A DNA stretch of 64,000 nucleotides. Source: Psilocybe azurescens. Its lineage: Eukaryota; Basidiomycota; Agaricomycetes; Agaricales; Agrocybaceae. The notes below the pieces were generated by a model, which was not told the DNA's origin, made no database searches, and was given only the letters and a program-made list of their open reading frames with translations. A program made the position numbers and the translations under genes. Positions 21,051-33,327 of this stretch are shown here, in pieces; position 1 is the stretch's first letter; every line of letters begins with the position of its first letter. The DNA lies in the NCBI GenBank assembly GCA_023853785.1, contig JAJIRX010000570.1, forward strand, positions 868,001 through 932,000. Reading direction: 5' to 3'.

Positions 21051-21690
21051 CGATTAGCTGATATCGGTTCTTACGTGATTCCTTCTTATCCCGTCTGCTT
21101 TTATTTTCAATTCCCTTCTACTGTTTCTCGCCTCTGATTTTGGATTATACTTAATCAACCCCCATCATTGTCCATTGTCCATAGTTCTCTTTCTTATTCT
21201 CTACATGATATCTCCTTTTCTATTTTTCATTCTTCCTCTTATTTTCTTCATGTTCATCGACCGTAGTTCCGTAGTACGAGCACATAGTATGTTCCGTGAT
21301 GACCTTTTCTATTCTCTGTTTCTTATACTCCATTTTTCCTTATGTCTGCTTCGTGCACATGCACAATGTACTATAGACATCACTATCCATTCACAACATT
21401 TTGCGTATCCTCGTCTCGATTTGTGCTTTAAATTTCTTCCCCGCTTCTACGATTTTCGCCTCCCAATCTACGTTTCTCTTCCATGAATTGCATGTAATGA
21501 GTGATTCTACATGCTTCCACTCGATTGTAAGGTTTTAAATATGAGTAAGTTTGCACAACTTGAAATTATAATGAGTGTGAAAAATAAGTACAGGAGGCGA
21601 AATATAGTTCTAGTAAGATTGTCCCTAAACAAATTTCCCACGGATTATTGACAATGCGATCGATCGAACGTCCTCACCAAAAACATATGG

Positions 21691-22107
21691 AAAGCGAGAC
21701 TGTCAAGCTTCTAAAGCCGTTGCCAAACAGTGTCCGGGATGCTATGCCGGACATTTGTTATTTCGAGGTGGTTGTCAGGACCCCGAAAATCTCTCTTCTA
21801 TTGTTGAACTTGACTGGGCACCGTCTTGGTGCCATCATTGGTTCAAACCTCGCCAAGTCAACATTAAGTGCTAGCCTTGCTATGAGCAAGATTGGAAGTA
21901 GCTCATATGTGCTTGTTTCTACCATCTGGAACATTAATAGACATTGCTGGCTTAACTGTGGTTAGGACCAGGACTTTTACGAAGGCTTCAACACAGCCTG
22001 AATAGCACCACATTGACAAGACATGAATAACACTGCATGATTGGGGTTGTCTTATTCTAAGCATATATTGCATTCTCTGTTTATTTCTTGTCTTGTCAGT
22101 GTATCAT
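21691..22107 (+). repeat. 420-bp dispersed repeat, copy 1 (partner 31773-32200)
   Basis: Starts ATGGAAAGCGAGACTGTCAA and ends near TTCTTGTCTTGTCAGTGTATCATTGG, with GACAAGACATGAAT inside, at high identity to 31773-32200. A 65-base piece also occurs inverted at about 33328-33393. The flanking sequence differs at its left edge between copies, so the unit has moved independently. One frame contains a CPGCY and GGC cysteine cluster, perhaps a zinc-binding remnant of a transposase. That reading is speculative. Confidence 0.6.
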
Positions 22108-22536
22108 TGGCAGCTAGATATGTACCATTGTAACATATGATATGATAGAAAGTACATTTACAGTGTAGCATATCATATGGGTTCAGTGGTCCTCTGAACC
22201 AGTGAATGTTTCCCCTTCCATTTTGGGCAGCCTACACTGTACCATATGATATGGTACATTAAATCTGCTCAATGGCTCATACCCAGGCATTTTTGTAGGC
22301 TATCCAGCATACATTCTGTGGCTCTGGGGTGTCTACAGGAAACTGGTAAAGCCTTAATTTTGCAATGAATTGACAAGCATTGGTGCACACACCATAATAA
22401 ATTATAAGTGAGCAATCGGGAAAGAACTGGACTTTAAATGTGATTTAAACAAGCCCAGAATCATGCAAATCGGACAGGATTTGAGGGAGATATAATGGTT
22501 GTAATTGTCAGGGTTTACTTCTATTTTCATCCCATG
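22108..22536. other. Interval with no gene; near-palindromic ATATGATAT motifs
   Basis: Three CATATGATATG-type motifs (about 22135-22260), including TACCATATGATATGGTA, form imperfect palindromes. No ORF or splice signal supports a gene. Confidence 0.4.
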
Positions 22537-22618
22537 ATTATCTTTTATCTTTTATCTTTTATCTTTTATCTTTTATCTTTTATCTTTTATCTTTTATCTT
22601 TTATCATATCTTTTATCT
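22537..22618 (+). repeat. (ATCTTTT)n microsatellite
   Basis: A heptamer ATCTTTT tandem run of about eleven units with one interruption (ATCATATC) near the right end. Confidence 0.9.
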
Positions 22619-22690
22619 TTGTCAGTATCTTGATCATTCCAGAAGTTTCCATCATCACTCCTTTTCATTACTCATCATTACTTATTAATT

Positions 22691-22885
22691 GGAATCTGAG
22701 GATTGCTTTACCTATTTATAACTTAGAGTTCGAATTAAAATGGATAGCATCTCACTTGCTTGGAATTCTTATTAAGAATTGCTGACTGATTGAGTAGAAG
22801 ACAGAGTACACCAGAGCGGCCGAAGAGAATATCGGGTTCCAGAAAAGTTGAACGAAGGTATGGCGCCCTAGAACACGGGAAGGAT
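22691..22885 (+). repeat. Left arm of inverted repeat around MITE-like copy 2
   Basis: Begins GGAATCTGAGGATTG and ends near GGCGCCCTAGAACA. It is the inverse of 23155-23343 and direct to 9288-9475. It contains the upstream sequence of the crystallin-like gene in inverted orientation followed by the MITE-like end. Confidence 0.8.
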
Positions 22886-23230
22886 GGAAATTTCAAGCTA
22901 GAAGAGTAATGGCATTGAGCGCTGTTGGGGTAAAACACACAACATCTATCTTCTATTCATCATGTCAAAAATCTATGTCGTGCTTACCTACATCAAGAGT
23001 ACCCATTATTCTGCTCTCGGATTATATTAAATGTGATCAAAATGAGTTTAGAACTTCAATATTCGCTGTATCTGTCATGTTATTACCTCGGCCCAGATGT
23101 GATTAATTTCTGCTAACCCTCTTGCGTACAATTAGGGATATAGCACATATCCCGCCGATGTTCTAGTGCGCCATACCTTCGTTCAACTTTTCTGGAACCC
23201 GATATTCTCTTCGGCCGCTCTGGTGTACTC
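22810..23230. mobile_element. Putative MITE-like element, copy 2
   Basis: Ends GGCCGAAGAGAATATCGGGT at 22817 and the inverted ACCCGATATTCTCTTCGGCC at about 23198-23217. The interior partly matches the inverted 10686-10750 segment. No ORF. Same interpretation and caveat as copy 1. Confidence 0.5.
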
Positions 23231-23407
23231 TGTCTTCTACTCAATTAGTCAGCAATTCTTAATAAGAATTCCAAGCAAGTGAGATGCTATCCATTTTAAT
23301 TCGAACTCTAAGTTATAAATAGGTAAAGCAATCCTCAGATTCCTTAGCAGTTTAACCAACTCTCCAATTGCTAAGCTCTCTCTCAAAGCTCACCTTCACA
23401 TTCAAAC

Positions 23408-23535
23408 ATGCAATTCACTTCCAAGTTTACTGGTCTTTTCATGACCATCGCCGCTTCCGCCATGTCTGTACAAGCATTGGCTGCTGTACCACGTGTAAGA
23501 TCGTCGTGTTGTCCGACAATCCTGCGTACTCACTG
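23408..23535 (+). pseudogene. Truncated crystallin-like gene, copy C (exon 1 only)
   Basis: From the ATG at 23408 the signal-peptide exon is identical in sense to copies A and B through LAAVP, and the first ~45 bases of intron 1 remain (donor GTAAGA). Similarity stops at TACTCACTGT, where the roughly 700-bp deletion begins; exons 2 and 3 are gone. The ORF that runs on the opposite strand here (23402-23644) is a shadow. Confidence 0.85.
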
Positions 23536-24385
23536 TGAATGTCAAAACTAAGCTGTAGGTAACACGATGTAAGTTGTATTTTGTAGGAGCGGTTTGAGCT
23601 TGAACGATAAATGGTATATCCAGATATACCCGCTTGTAAGTCAAAAGAAGGAGTGTTGTCGGGTACGATTTTACTTATATGATATTCACGATTTTACAAG
23701 TACTGAAGTCTTCGTAATGATACAATCAATTTGAGAGCCCATTTTACGCTGTTCTCCTTCGTTTTAGTGGAGGATCGATCATATCAGAATGAAACTAACC
23801 CCGTACGTGTAACGACAGCGATTATATGCGTAAAAGTATTATTATCACGAGCCTCACCGTTTTGTATTTATAAGCAGAGATATCGGAGATGGAGAATTGC
23901 CCGAACCTTCACGTTTTACTCACATCCTCAAGCTCGATTAGTTGTACTTACGCATGTTTCTCCAAGTAAGCAGCAGCTGCAGGCGCTTATACTGTGCTAT
24001 CTCCAACATGGGCCCAACGTCAGTTATTTTTTAAAGTCAGAAGGTGGCCAGAAGGAGGGTGTAGATGTCTGGGAAAGTGATCAATTGAAGGTCAAGGTAA
24101 GCACCCGCATATTTTGTATCAGCATATGCATGCTTGAAGTATGTCTAGAAGTATCAGCAGGCTATATACTGGTCTTTCCTGTCTCTTAAACCAGAAACCG
24201 TTCTGTGTCGATCACCGGGGGTCAGGGTGTTAGGAAAGGAACAATTTTGTATACGTCTTGTTTTCCTGTGCCGAAGGCAGAATCACACGACCGTGAGAAA
24301 TTTCCCCCTTTAACTGACAGAGAGAAGAGGGAGCATTAAGCATGGTCCTGGTTATCTTCTCTGATATACGTCAATACATGTATAT

Positions 24386-25800
24386 AAGCCATTGATCACC
24401 TGCCAAAGTATCAACATCACATATCTATGTCGTCCTCGGAGCGTTTATCGTTATCGTACGTCCTTCCATCCTACCCTATGGCACTACAATGCAGGAAACT
24501 CATTCGTTCATTATTGTCATCTACTTAGTTCGGCATGTTCTCGCTGTTACTCCGTAAACGCGTACCTCGCGCATGCGCTTTAGGCGATGGATGACTCCCT
24601 CCTTTGCCTCGCATTCGACGTTTGACATTCTACTGTCAACCTCCCTCCCTCTTTTCGCTTTCGTTATCGCTATTACACCAAAAGATTTTTTATATTTGAT
24701 CTAACACACCGATTTCATTCACAGGTCGAAGTGCAAATTATCGACGACAGCCCACCTCCTGACTGTTCAGGAGGCGGAGGTTCGACAGGAACTGCAACGA
24801 CACAGTGGCAGGGCAAGATGCACGAGCTGGAACACGATGCGGAGGAGGGGCGTGTTATTTCAAGACATTTGAGTCAGATTGGTATGGGTATGCGGAATGG
24901 TGTGGAAAATACGTCAAAATGAGTAGGAGAGGAGGAGCAGAAAGAGGAAGAGAGTGTGTGTGTTGTTGAGTAAGCGAAGCAGCTATAAAAGGACAGGGAG
25001 AGGGAAAGGCAGAGAGTATATGTTGCAGCGAATGAAGTCATTATTATGGGCGAAGGAGAAGGAAAGGACGACTCGGATGCCTGGGCGTCGGATGGACTTT
25101 AATTTCCCCAATACAGATACAACATCTAAACCTAATTCAAAAACAATACTACGTACAACGAGCCTAATGAACCACGCCAAGAATGCACATGTTCACGCTC
25201 ATTAGGGGCCCCAACATCCCAAAACAACTGCAATCGCACGTCTAATAACTTCCAATTCATTTGCATCTCTCGCATCAACTTCGAATACCAACACTTCAAT
25301 TACAATGGGAGATTCGCCACCGATATACGACGCGCACCCTACACCACGCAATCAACAGCTAGAGAACACACACACGACGACGACGCGGTCCGCGCCGGGC
25401 ACGAGGGAGAGCTCGCAGTCGCGCAACGTGTGGGTCGTCGACTACGCAGCGCAGGCTGGCCGGGGAGCAGTGGGAGTGGCTACCGCTCCACAGCTGGCGG
25501 CGGCGGATGGCTCGAATGGAGGAGGGGGAGGGGAGGAAAGGGACTGATGAGAAGAGGAAGGCCCGAAGTAGGAATAGGAGAAGGTTTAGGAGGAAGAGCG
25601 GGAGGGTGGGACTGATGAGAAGAGGAAGGCCCGAAGTAGGAATAGGAGAAGGTTTAGGAGGAAGAGCGGGAGGGTGGGTGGTGCTGGAACGGGAGATGGT
25701 ATCGTGTAATCTCTTTCGAAGTGACGGCAGCAAAAACGGTATCTTATCCCTATTTTTCGTTTTTCTCTTTCTCGCTCTCTTCCTCGCTTTTGTCACATGA
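24386..25800 (+). pseudogene. Nha1-type antiporter remnant (iv)
   Basis: A first-exon relic (about 24395-24500) joins almost directly to the tail: an acceptor-like TTCATTCACAG at about 24724, then VEVQIIDDSPPPD, KMHELEHDAEEGRVISRHL at 24790-24890, and GKDDSDAWASD near 25070. The whole transporter core and proximal tail are absent. Several frames are used and stops interrupt (for example after NTSK at 24920). A 68-bp exact tandem duplication (25543-25610 and 25611-25678) lies near the end. Confidence 0.7.
25543..25678 (+). repeat. 68-bp tandem duplication
   Basis: Two adjacent units beginning ACTGATGAGAAGAGGAAGGC appear identical, and both end GAGCGGGAGGGTGGG. They are absent as a duplicate from antiporter copies iii and v, so the duplication arose in this copy. 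Confidence 0.9.
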
Positions 25801-26459
25801 TTAGTTGTTATGGTTTTCAAGCGTTTCCTTCCTGTCCCGTTTGCTTTTACTTTCCATAGTCTTCTATTTTTCTCCCCTCTGATTTTTGATTATACTTAAT
25901 CAATTCCTATCATAAACCATGGTGGTTTTTCTTATTCACTACATGATATCTCTTTTTCTCTTTTTTCTTTCTTTCTTCATGTTTATCGATTGTAGTTGCG
26001 TATTACGAGCACATAGTATGTTCCGTGATGACCTTTACTATTCTTTGTTTCTTACGCTCTATTTTTCTATATGTCTGCATCATGCACATGCACAATGTAC
26101 CACAGAGATCATTACCCATTCACAACATTTTACGTATGCTTGTGTCGATTCTTGCTTTAAATTTCTTCCTCACTTTTACGATTTTCCCTTCGCAATCTAC
26201 GTTTCTCTTCAATCGGTTGCATGTAATGAGTAATTCTACTTGCCTCCACTCGGCTGTAAGGTTTTAAATACGATTAATTTGCACAACTTGAAATTATAAT
26301 GAGTGTGAAAAATAGGTACAGGAGGCGAAATATAGTTCTAGTAAGATTGTCCCCAAACTTGTATTCCCACGGATTATTGACAATGCGATCGATCGAACGT
26401 CCTCGCCAAAAACAGAACTCAACCTTCCAACAACCACATTGGATCTATGGCTCAGCAAC

Positions 26460-27943
26460 TCAAAATTCAATGTCCGGGCCTAGGGATCTTATAAGGTAAA
26501 TCATATCAATCATATACTCATTTGTGAATGCTGGAGAGGAGACTTACGGTAGCTTGCGAGGTCGATGTGACCGTCGGTGGATGGCTGTCCGTGTTGTGAC
26601 AGCCAGCGACGACGAGGATGGAAATGATATCGATGAAGGCCCATGTCGACTGTAATCGTTGTCGCAGACGTATGGCTTGTCTGTATCTGGAGGTACGAAA
26701 TCTTCGTCCTGTGTCGTATATCCGTCGATGCTCGTTTCTTCAGGTGCTAGCAAGGGTCTCGTCTCCCGCCGCAGTGTAAGATCCTGTGTCGGCCGTGCAT
26801 CTCCCATAAGTCTCTCGTTCCTTTTTTGTTCCTCGTTCAGAGGTTCGACCGGCGGTGGGCATCGCGCGGGCTGGGTTGGCGTGATCTCTCGGGAAATAAG
26901 GCCGGTCCCATTGATCCAGGGTGCTGTTGATCAAACCCATTAATCAACCTGACGAGAGGCGAAGACATAACAACTTACTTCCAACTATCGGGGCATGAGC
27001 GATGAATATCAATACGCTCTACGATTGTGCTAAGATCGGAGCGGCATCGTTCTTGATCCTCCCGGTGGTGGGATTCATAAGTTTGGTTTATTTTCGCCTC
27101 TCCCAGGGCAAAAATATGGTGTTCCTTGTTCTCGACGATGGTTGATCATCCTGGCATGACGATCCACCATGGCGGACTTACTGTTGACTCCATGTGTCTC
27201 AATCGCAGACTGTAGAGCAGATGGTTCAATGTGCTGGTAAGATGGTAATGTGGTCGCGGAGTTGGGGTAGTGTTCCTCTGCCTCAAATGGCTCAGAGAGT
27301 CTAGGTGTGCCAGTATTAATAACCGGGCACAATTCCACGTCGATCAATGGTCCCTGGTCAGGCATTGCTGTGGGGCTCATGGATTCTTTAGAAAGCGGCG
27401 GTGTGTGGTACGAGGCCGAAGGTGATAGGTCCTGCAATGTGTCCATCATGGGAGTATTCTCGTGCTCTGTTAACCACTCGTGCAGATTCTCAATATCAAT
27501 CGAAGCCTCTGCAGGTTGTGTCAATCACCTATTGGCGTACTTGGTTGCTGGAGAATTGGAATGGGACTTACGTTCAAGTTTAGCTGCGGCTGACTCCGCG
27601 TCCTCTGAATCTCTAATCACCCATTGCCGGAAGTCATCCACATATTTGACACAGCTGAGATAGAACTCTGTGCTGGATATATCTGTGGACGTTGGGATAT
27701 ATGGGATGGAAGGCGATGGGTGCAGTGGTGTTTCTATCGTGTGCGGATCCTCTGGTTCGCCGAAATATTCCATTAATGCTCTTTCTATGTCTGCAAGTTA
27801 TTTGAATTGCTGACTGGTCGTTGGAGAAGTGGAACGAGATTTACTGCTGACTATGGCACTGGCTAGCTTTCAACGTCATGTATATGGCCTTGGAACACTA
27901 CAGTTTCTGGTATATTCGTTGACGTTTGAGGCATGGTCGACAT
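26460..27943 (-). pseudogene. Five-exon orphan gene, copy A (frameshifted)
   Basis: Exons on the minus strand are 27845-27943, 27572-27790, 26979-27508, 26548-26923 and 26460-26487, with introns of 54, 63, 55 and 60 bp at exactly the same places as copy B. The protein is hydrophilic, rich in Ser, Pro and Thr, has no signal peptide or membrane helix, and resembles no family I know. Features include YVDDFRQWVIRDSED, VDRHARMINHRREQG and DEDFVPPDTDK. A 40-base deletion in exon 1, relative to copy B, creates an early TAG. A two-base loss near 27115 ends the exon 3 frame at 27075. The very short last exon (GPDIEF then stop) is conserved. Not functional as it stands. Confidence 0.62.
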
Positions 27944-28440
27944 GAGTGGCCTATGGTTGATCTGGGATGGGAGATGGTTGAGTGGAGAACAAGGTGATAG
28001 ATTTTTTTATAAAACAGAAGGAACGCATAACTCCATGGCTGATCTTCTATACTTCGTTCTGACAGATTATGATTTGTCCCTGTCATTTTTTTCACATTGT
28101 ATTCCCCGTTCGAGGTGTTCATCATTGAACACATTTTCCTGTTTAGGCAAGGCCTAGGCCTACACCCCGCTCGCACGGTGACACAATGTATTTTTCCACT
28201 GGCCATCACGGCGAATTTCTTGGAAGTCCCTGAGACCTGAAGGACCAGTGGTAATACGAAGGCCGTAGCCGGTGTCTTTCTTCGGGAGGTATGCTTTTAC
28301 AAATCTTCCCTTGCATAGTGTCTTTCTCAAATGCGTCCTTGATGCAGTGGCCATACAACGAGGACACTCCATCGAAATTTCAGTGCCCGAATTATACACC
28401 GACGACCCAGACGCCACGAAGCACGACGACAACAACTAGG
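27944..28440 (-). promoter_or_regulatory. Conserved upstream region of orphan gene copy A
   Basis: Similar to 35039-35500 upstream of copy B, including GGCAAGGCCTAGG and TTCTATACNTCGTTCTGACAG. A minus-strand ORF (28160-28435) contains MECPRCMATASRTHLRKTL, partly preserved in copy B, so an additional upstream exon is possible. I cannot decide between promoter and exon. Confidence 0.35.
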
Positions 28441-28469
28441 CTGTGCGAAAGGATTTTGGGATTATGAGA

Positions 28470-31230
28470 GATGCAGAGTACTCCAGGAAGAAAGTGAAGT
28501 GGAGTAAGGAAAACGTCATGATTTGGCATGTAAATTATTGTGAGTTCCTCCTTTCATCTTCATTATCTTTCGTGTTCTCTTTCTCGACGTTCGAGAATCC
28601 CATGACTCAACTTTTCCTTCACTTTCCTTTTTCTGAATAGCGGGACCCGTGCTTCGTTGCCTCCTTCCTTGTTACCGTCACCTTCACCTTCGCCGCTATC
28701 ACAACGGTCGTCGTCGTTGTCCCGTGGCCAAATAGTTCGAATTGTCGACACCATATATTATCTATGCCATCGTCGGAACGTTTATCGTTATCGTTATCGT
28801 TTATCCTTCCATCCTACCCAATGCCGTACTACAATCCAGGAAACTCATTCCTTCATTATCATCATTTAGTTCGGCATATTCTCGCTATTACTATGTGAAC
28901 GCGTACATCGATTCTCTTTTATGTCGTTCCCATGTATCTGATTCGTGGTATAGCTGTATATAGGAGAGGATATCTGGGAGTTCATATTCGGAATCATAAT
29001 GGTGTGTCTTCCTCCTTCCCCCATCCCACCTTATCCCGTCACTTAAATTCTCCCTCTCCCTCTCCACCGTCGTCCTGTAGGCCCACACTGCGCCGATATA
29101 CTCAACATGCGCGCCTGGTTCTCCTTCTCTGACCCCAGCAGACCACGAACGTGATCACGCTCGAATTCACGCTTGCGATTAGAGTCGAGCTGCCCAAGAC
29201 GTATGTGCTCAAGCATTGGCGGAGTTTGGTGTTTTTTCTGCCGCGCGTAATAACCTGGGTGGGTCTTCGTTCCCGTTCCCGTTCTCGTTCTTGTTTTCAA
29301 AACTGGACGCTCGCTTCGCGTTTTTGCGTCTTTATTTTTATTTATTTTTATTTTATTCAACAGGGCTGGTTCGTGTCAGCAGGCCTCATATTCGCGCTCA
29401 TCTAGGGATTCAACTGCCTCTCCTCTCTCGCTGCGTGCCTCACACCGACGGACCCCATCGTCGGCGACAAGTAGGCGGACAAGTACATCCCCGCACACAG
29501 GTCCTGGTGGTGCTGTTCCTATCTTAGGAGGAGGATGGATGAGGGGTGGAGGGAGAAGGAGATTCGTTGCATGTCGGATTCGTGGACAGTCCGGGGCCTG
29601 CTACGTGCATTAGCACGCCGGACGGCACGCGGCCTGCTACCCTAGCCCCTGCGGCGTCTGATGGTGTTAACTTGGTTTGGGAGGATTAGGCCCTTCTGCG
29701 GGTGACGGAAAACAGCGCAAAGATCGCACACCCACACGTACCCGTCTTTCTTCGGCCACCACACCAGGCATCCCGAGCAAAGAGCGCAATCGGACAGAGA
29801 CTATGCACCGGATGGTGGGCGTGTCCATGCGGAGGGCGATCATGGCGGCGGCGGCGATAGGGATGGTATGAGCATCGATATACGATTGCTGAATGCATTA
29901 AGGGCAATCAAACGGTTATCGAGACGAGGAGAGGGCTGAGGAGTGATGTGAGCCCTTTTCATTCGTTTGTTTCTGTGCTTTTCTATTTCTGTTTGGGATG
30001 GTCCTTCCTCGTTTAGTGCGCGCGTGTGGGGTGCGCTGTAAGCGGTGGATGACTCCTTTGCCTAGCATTAGACGTTCGACGTTCTATTGTCAACCTCTCT
30101 CTTTCCTTTTGCTTTCGTTATCGTTATTATGCCAAAGATTTTTGATCTAACACACTGATTTCATTCAGAGCTCGAAGTGCTGGTTATCGACGACAGCACA
30201 CGGCCTGACCATTCAGGACATCCGGGAGGCGTAAGTTTGACAGGAGCTGCAATGACGCGATGGCAGGGAAAGATGCACGAGCTTGAGCACGATGCGGAGG
30301 AGATTGGACGTGCTATTTAAAGCCATTTGGGTCGGATTGATATGGGTAGGCGGAGTGGTGCAAAAATGCATCTAAAGATGGAGAAGGAGAGGAGGAGCAG
30401 AAAGAGAGGGAAAGGGAGAGTGTGTTGTTGAGTAAAGCGAAGCAGCTAGAAAAAGACAAGGAAGGGAAAGAGAGAGAGCGAATGTTGGCGCGGATGAGAT
30501 CGTTGTTGTGGGAGAAGGAGAAGGAGAGGACGATTTGGACGCCTGGGCGTCGGATGTGGACCCGTCGTCTTTAATTTTGCCCAGTGCAGGTGCAGCGTCT
30601 GGATCTGGATCAAAGACGATGCCGCGCACGACGAGCCCAACGAGCCGCGCCAAGAGTGCGCATGTTCACGCTCGTCGGGGACCCCAATATCCCAAAACGG
30701 CTGGGGTCGCGCGGCCAGGCACTTCGGATTCGTTCGCGTCTCTTGCGTCGAATTCGAGTACCACCGCTTCAGTCGCAGCAGGCGCTTCGTCACCGAGACA
30801 CGACGCGTACGCTGGGCCGCGCAATCAGTGGTTAGAGAACATCCGTACCACATCATAGACGACAACGCAGTCGGCGCCGGGCACAAGGGAGAGCTCGCTG
30901 TCGCGCAACGTGCGGTTCGTCGACTATACCACGCAAGGCCGGCCTGGGAGTAGCGGGAGCGTGGCTGCTGCTCCATAACAGGCATAGCAGCTGCCGCTGG
31001 CGGATAGCTCGATTGGAAGAGAGGAAGAGAATGATGCGCAGGAGGAGGCTGCAGAGGAGAGGAAGGGCAGGAGTAGGAGTAAGATGAGGTTTAGGAGGAA
31101 GGGCGGGCGGGTGGGTGGTGCTGGAACGGGAGATGGTATTGTGTAATCTCTTTCGGAGTGATGGTAGCAAAGAAACGGTATCTGATCCCTGTTTTTCGTT
31201 TTTCTCTTTCTCGCTCTCTTCCTCGCTTTT
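28470..31230 (+). pseudogene. Nha1-type antiporter remnant (v)
   Basis: The upstream region and first exon (about 28733-28800) give M-A-K-stop-F-E-L-S-T-P then YIIYAIVGTFIVIV, which fits the FEVSTPH..YT-LG-F start of fungal Nha1 apart from the in-frame TAG. A core piece at 29145-29250 has VELPKTYVLKHWRSLVFF. A second at about 29360-29480 has GWFVSAGLIFALI and ACLTPTDPIV, the signature LTPTDP region of the antiporter, with stops and missing bases. The tail follows from about 29580, with WQGKMHELEHDAEEIGRAI near 30260-30320 and SDAWASDVDPSSL-like sequence near 30535. This copy identifies the family most clearly. Several stops and frameshifts rule out function. Confidence 0.78.
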
Positions 31231-31772
31231 GTTACATGATTAGTTGTTATTGTTTTTATGCTATTCCTTCCTGTCCCGTTTGCTTTTACGTTCTATTGTC
31301 TTCTATGTTTTTCCCCTCTGATTTTGGATTATACTTAATCAATTCTTATCATAACCCATAGTTCTTTTTCTTATTCACTACATGATATCTCTTTTTCTCT
31401 TTTTCATCCATTCTTCATGTTTATCGATTGTACATAGTATGTTCCGTGATGACCTTGACTATTCTTTGTTTCTTACGCTCCTTTTTCTTTATGTCAGCAT
31501 CATGCATATGCACAATGTACTATAGACATTCACAACATTTTGCGTATGCTTGTCACGATTTTTGCTTTAAATTTCTTCCTCGCTTCTACGATTTTCGCTT
31601 CGCAATCTATGCTTCTCTTCCATCAATTGCATGTAATGACAAATTCTACCAGCTTCCACTCGATTGTAAGGTTTTAAATATGAGTAATTTGTACAACTTG
31701 AAATGATAATGAGTGTGAAAAATAGGTACAGTAGGCGAAATATAGTTCTAGTAAGATTGTCCCCAAATTTGT

Positions 31773-32200
31773 ATGGAAAGCGAGACTGTCAAGCTTCTAA
31801 AGCCGTTGCCAAACAGTGTCCGGGATGCTATGCCGGACATTTGTTATTTCGAGGTGGTTGTCAGGACCCCGAAAATCTCTCTTCTATTGTTGAACTCGAC
31901 TGGGCACCGTCTTGGTGCCGTCATTGGTTCAAACCTTGCCAAGTCGACAGTAAGTGCTAGCCTTGCTATGAGCAAGATTGGAAGTAGCTCATAGGTGCTC
32001 GTTTCTACCTTCCGGAACAGTAATAGACGTTGCTGGCTTAACCGTGGTTAGGACCATGACTTTTAAGAAGGCTTCAACATGGCCTGAATAGCACCACATC
32101 GACAAGACATGAATAACATGGCATGATTGTGGTTGTCTTATTCCAAGCATATATCACATTCTCTATTTATTTCTTGTCTTGTCGGTGTATCATTGGCTGA
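31773..32200 (+). repeat. 420-bp dispersed repeat, copy 2
   Basis: High identity to 21691-22107, starting ATGGAAAGCGAGACTGTCAA. The left junction here follows CCCCAAATTTGT, while in copy 1 the same flank is followed by other sequence first. Confidence 0.6.
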
Positions 32201-33327
32201 AAATGGCTGTGTAGCATTAACCACTGGTCCACATATTTTCCACCATAAGTAAACTGTAAACTCGAGATATGCCATGTGGTGTCAATCACTGTGGGCCGCA
32301 TGTCCCTAAGTCTTTGAACTTGTTCACCACACTGCTGCTTATTCAGTTAATAGTCACAATGAGTGTTGTAAATTGTGAATTATCAAGTAGAGTAAAATGC
32401 TTAGCACCAGCAGGTCTTCCCTTAGTAACTTCTCACTTCTTGTTTTCTTTTCTTGATATTGTATCTGCTGATTATTCAACTTCTTTGTGCTTCTGTTTAC
32501 CTTTCTTTCTGGGTCTCATATCTATCTATCTTGTCTACAGCTATACTACTTGGTGTGACTGAGCTGTGAGCTGCATATACAGGCTCGTAATATGTGAAGA
32601 GATATACTCGCCATCAGCAAGTGAAACCTCATTTTCACATGCACAGTCTCAGAATTTCCGATGGCACAATTAATAGACAAGGTAAGTTGGGTCTGCATTA
32701 CTGAAAGACCACTGATATTCCGGCTCTGGCCTAGTATTTAGCTTTGTAATATCGATTTACAGACCACATTTAAATTCAAGCCCGGATATTTGAACGCTCC
32801 CATTGTGCACCAGCCTATTGAAACTGAAGCCTGCACTCAGACGTAGCAGCTCACCATTACTCCCCATAGAATTTACAGAGGAGGAATATGATTATATGAA
32901 GATGAGGGGCTGGATGACTAGTAGACTATACTATATGTGTACCATTTGTTAGGCTCAAGCAAGGAATTATAAAATAGTATTACTTATTCTCTGAGATCTA
33001 TATTCTGCGCTCTTTGTGAGCAATGCACCGTCTACAGTTGAATGTGAGTCAAAATTTGTTTCGAAGACAAGTCCGGCAAGCACCTGGACCGGCCCGCCGT
33101 CGCCGTGGGGCTTAACTGGAGCTTCAACGGCGCACAAACTGTAGGGTCGTTATAGTTGCTTCAACGCTTGCATAAAGCTACTCACGGTATATACTATTTG
33201 TGCCAAAAATTATTTATTAACTTTGTATCGGTGATTCGGTATATAGCATCTACAATAAAATACTGAATAGCTCTGTACTAGGCGGGTACCGGTGTCGAAG
33301 GTCTTTGCTTGCCAAGTTGTCGCCAAG
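32201..33327. other. Interval with no supported gene
   Basis: ORF 32269-32562 is hydrophobic but has no recognisable motif, splice extension or paralogue. The remaining sequence shows no tRNA or repeat signal. Confidence 0.4.

Larger units (their letters stand above)
23055..26430 (+). repeat. Segmental duplication, second copy (matches 10855-12423 plus 18056-21690)
   Basis: Collinear with 10855-22000 apart from two large differences. It lacks the 5.6-kb Copia element, and about 700 bases are missing between the crystallin intron 1 equivalent (11322) and 12031, with the junction TCACTGT|GAATGTC at about 23533-23538. The antiporter portion is also shorter. It preserves the retrotransposon empty site at about 23911-23930. 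Confidence 0.85.

Noticed and set aside
32269..32562. Hydrophobic 97-residue ORF as a small membrane protein
   Set aside because: No paralogue, no intron structure and no family motif; it lies in AT-rich non-coding sequence.
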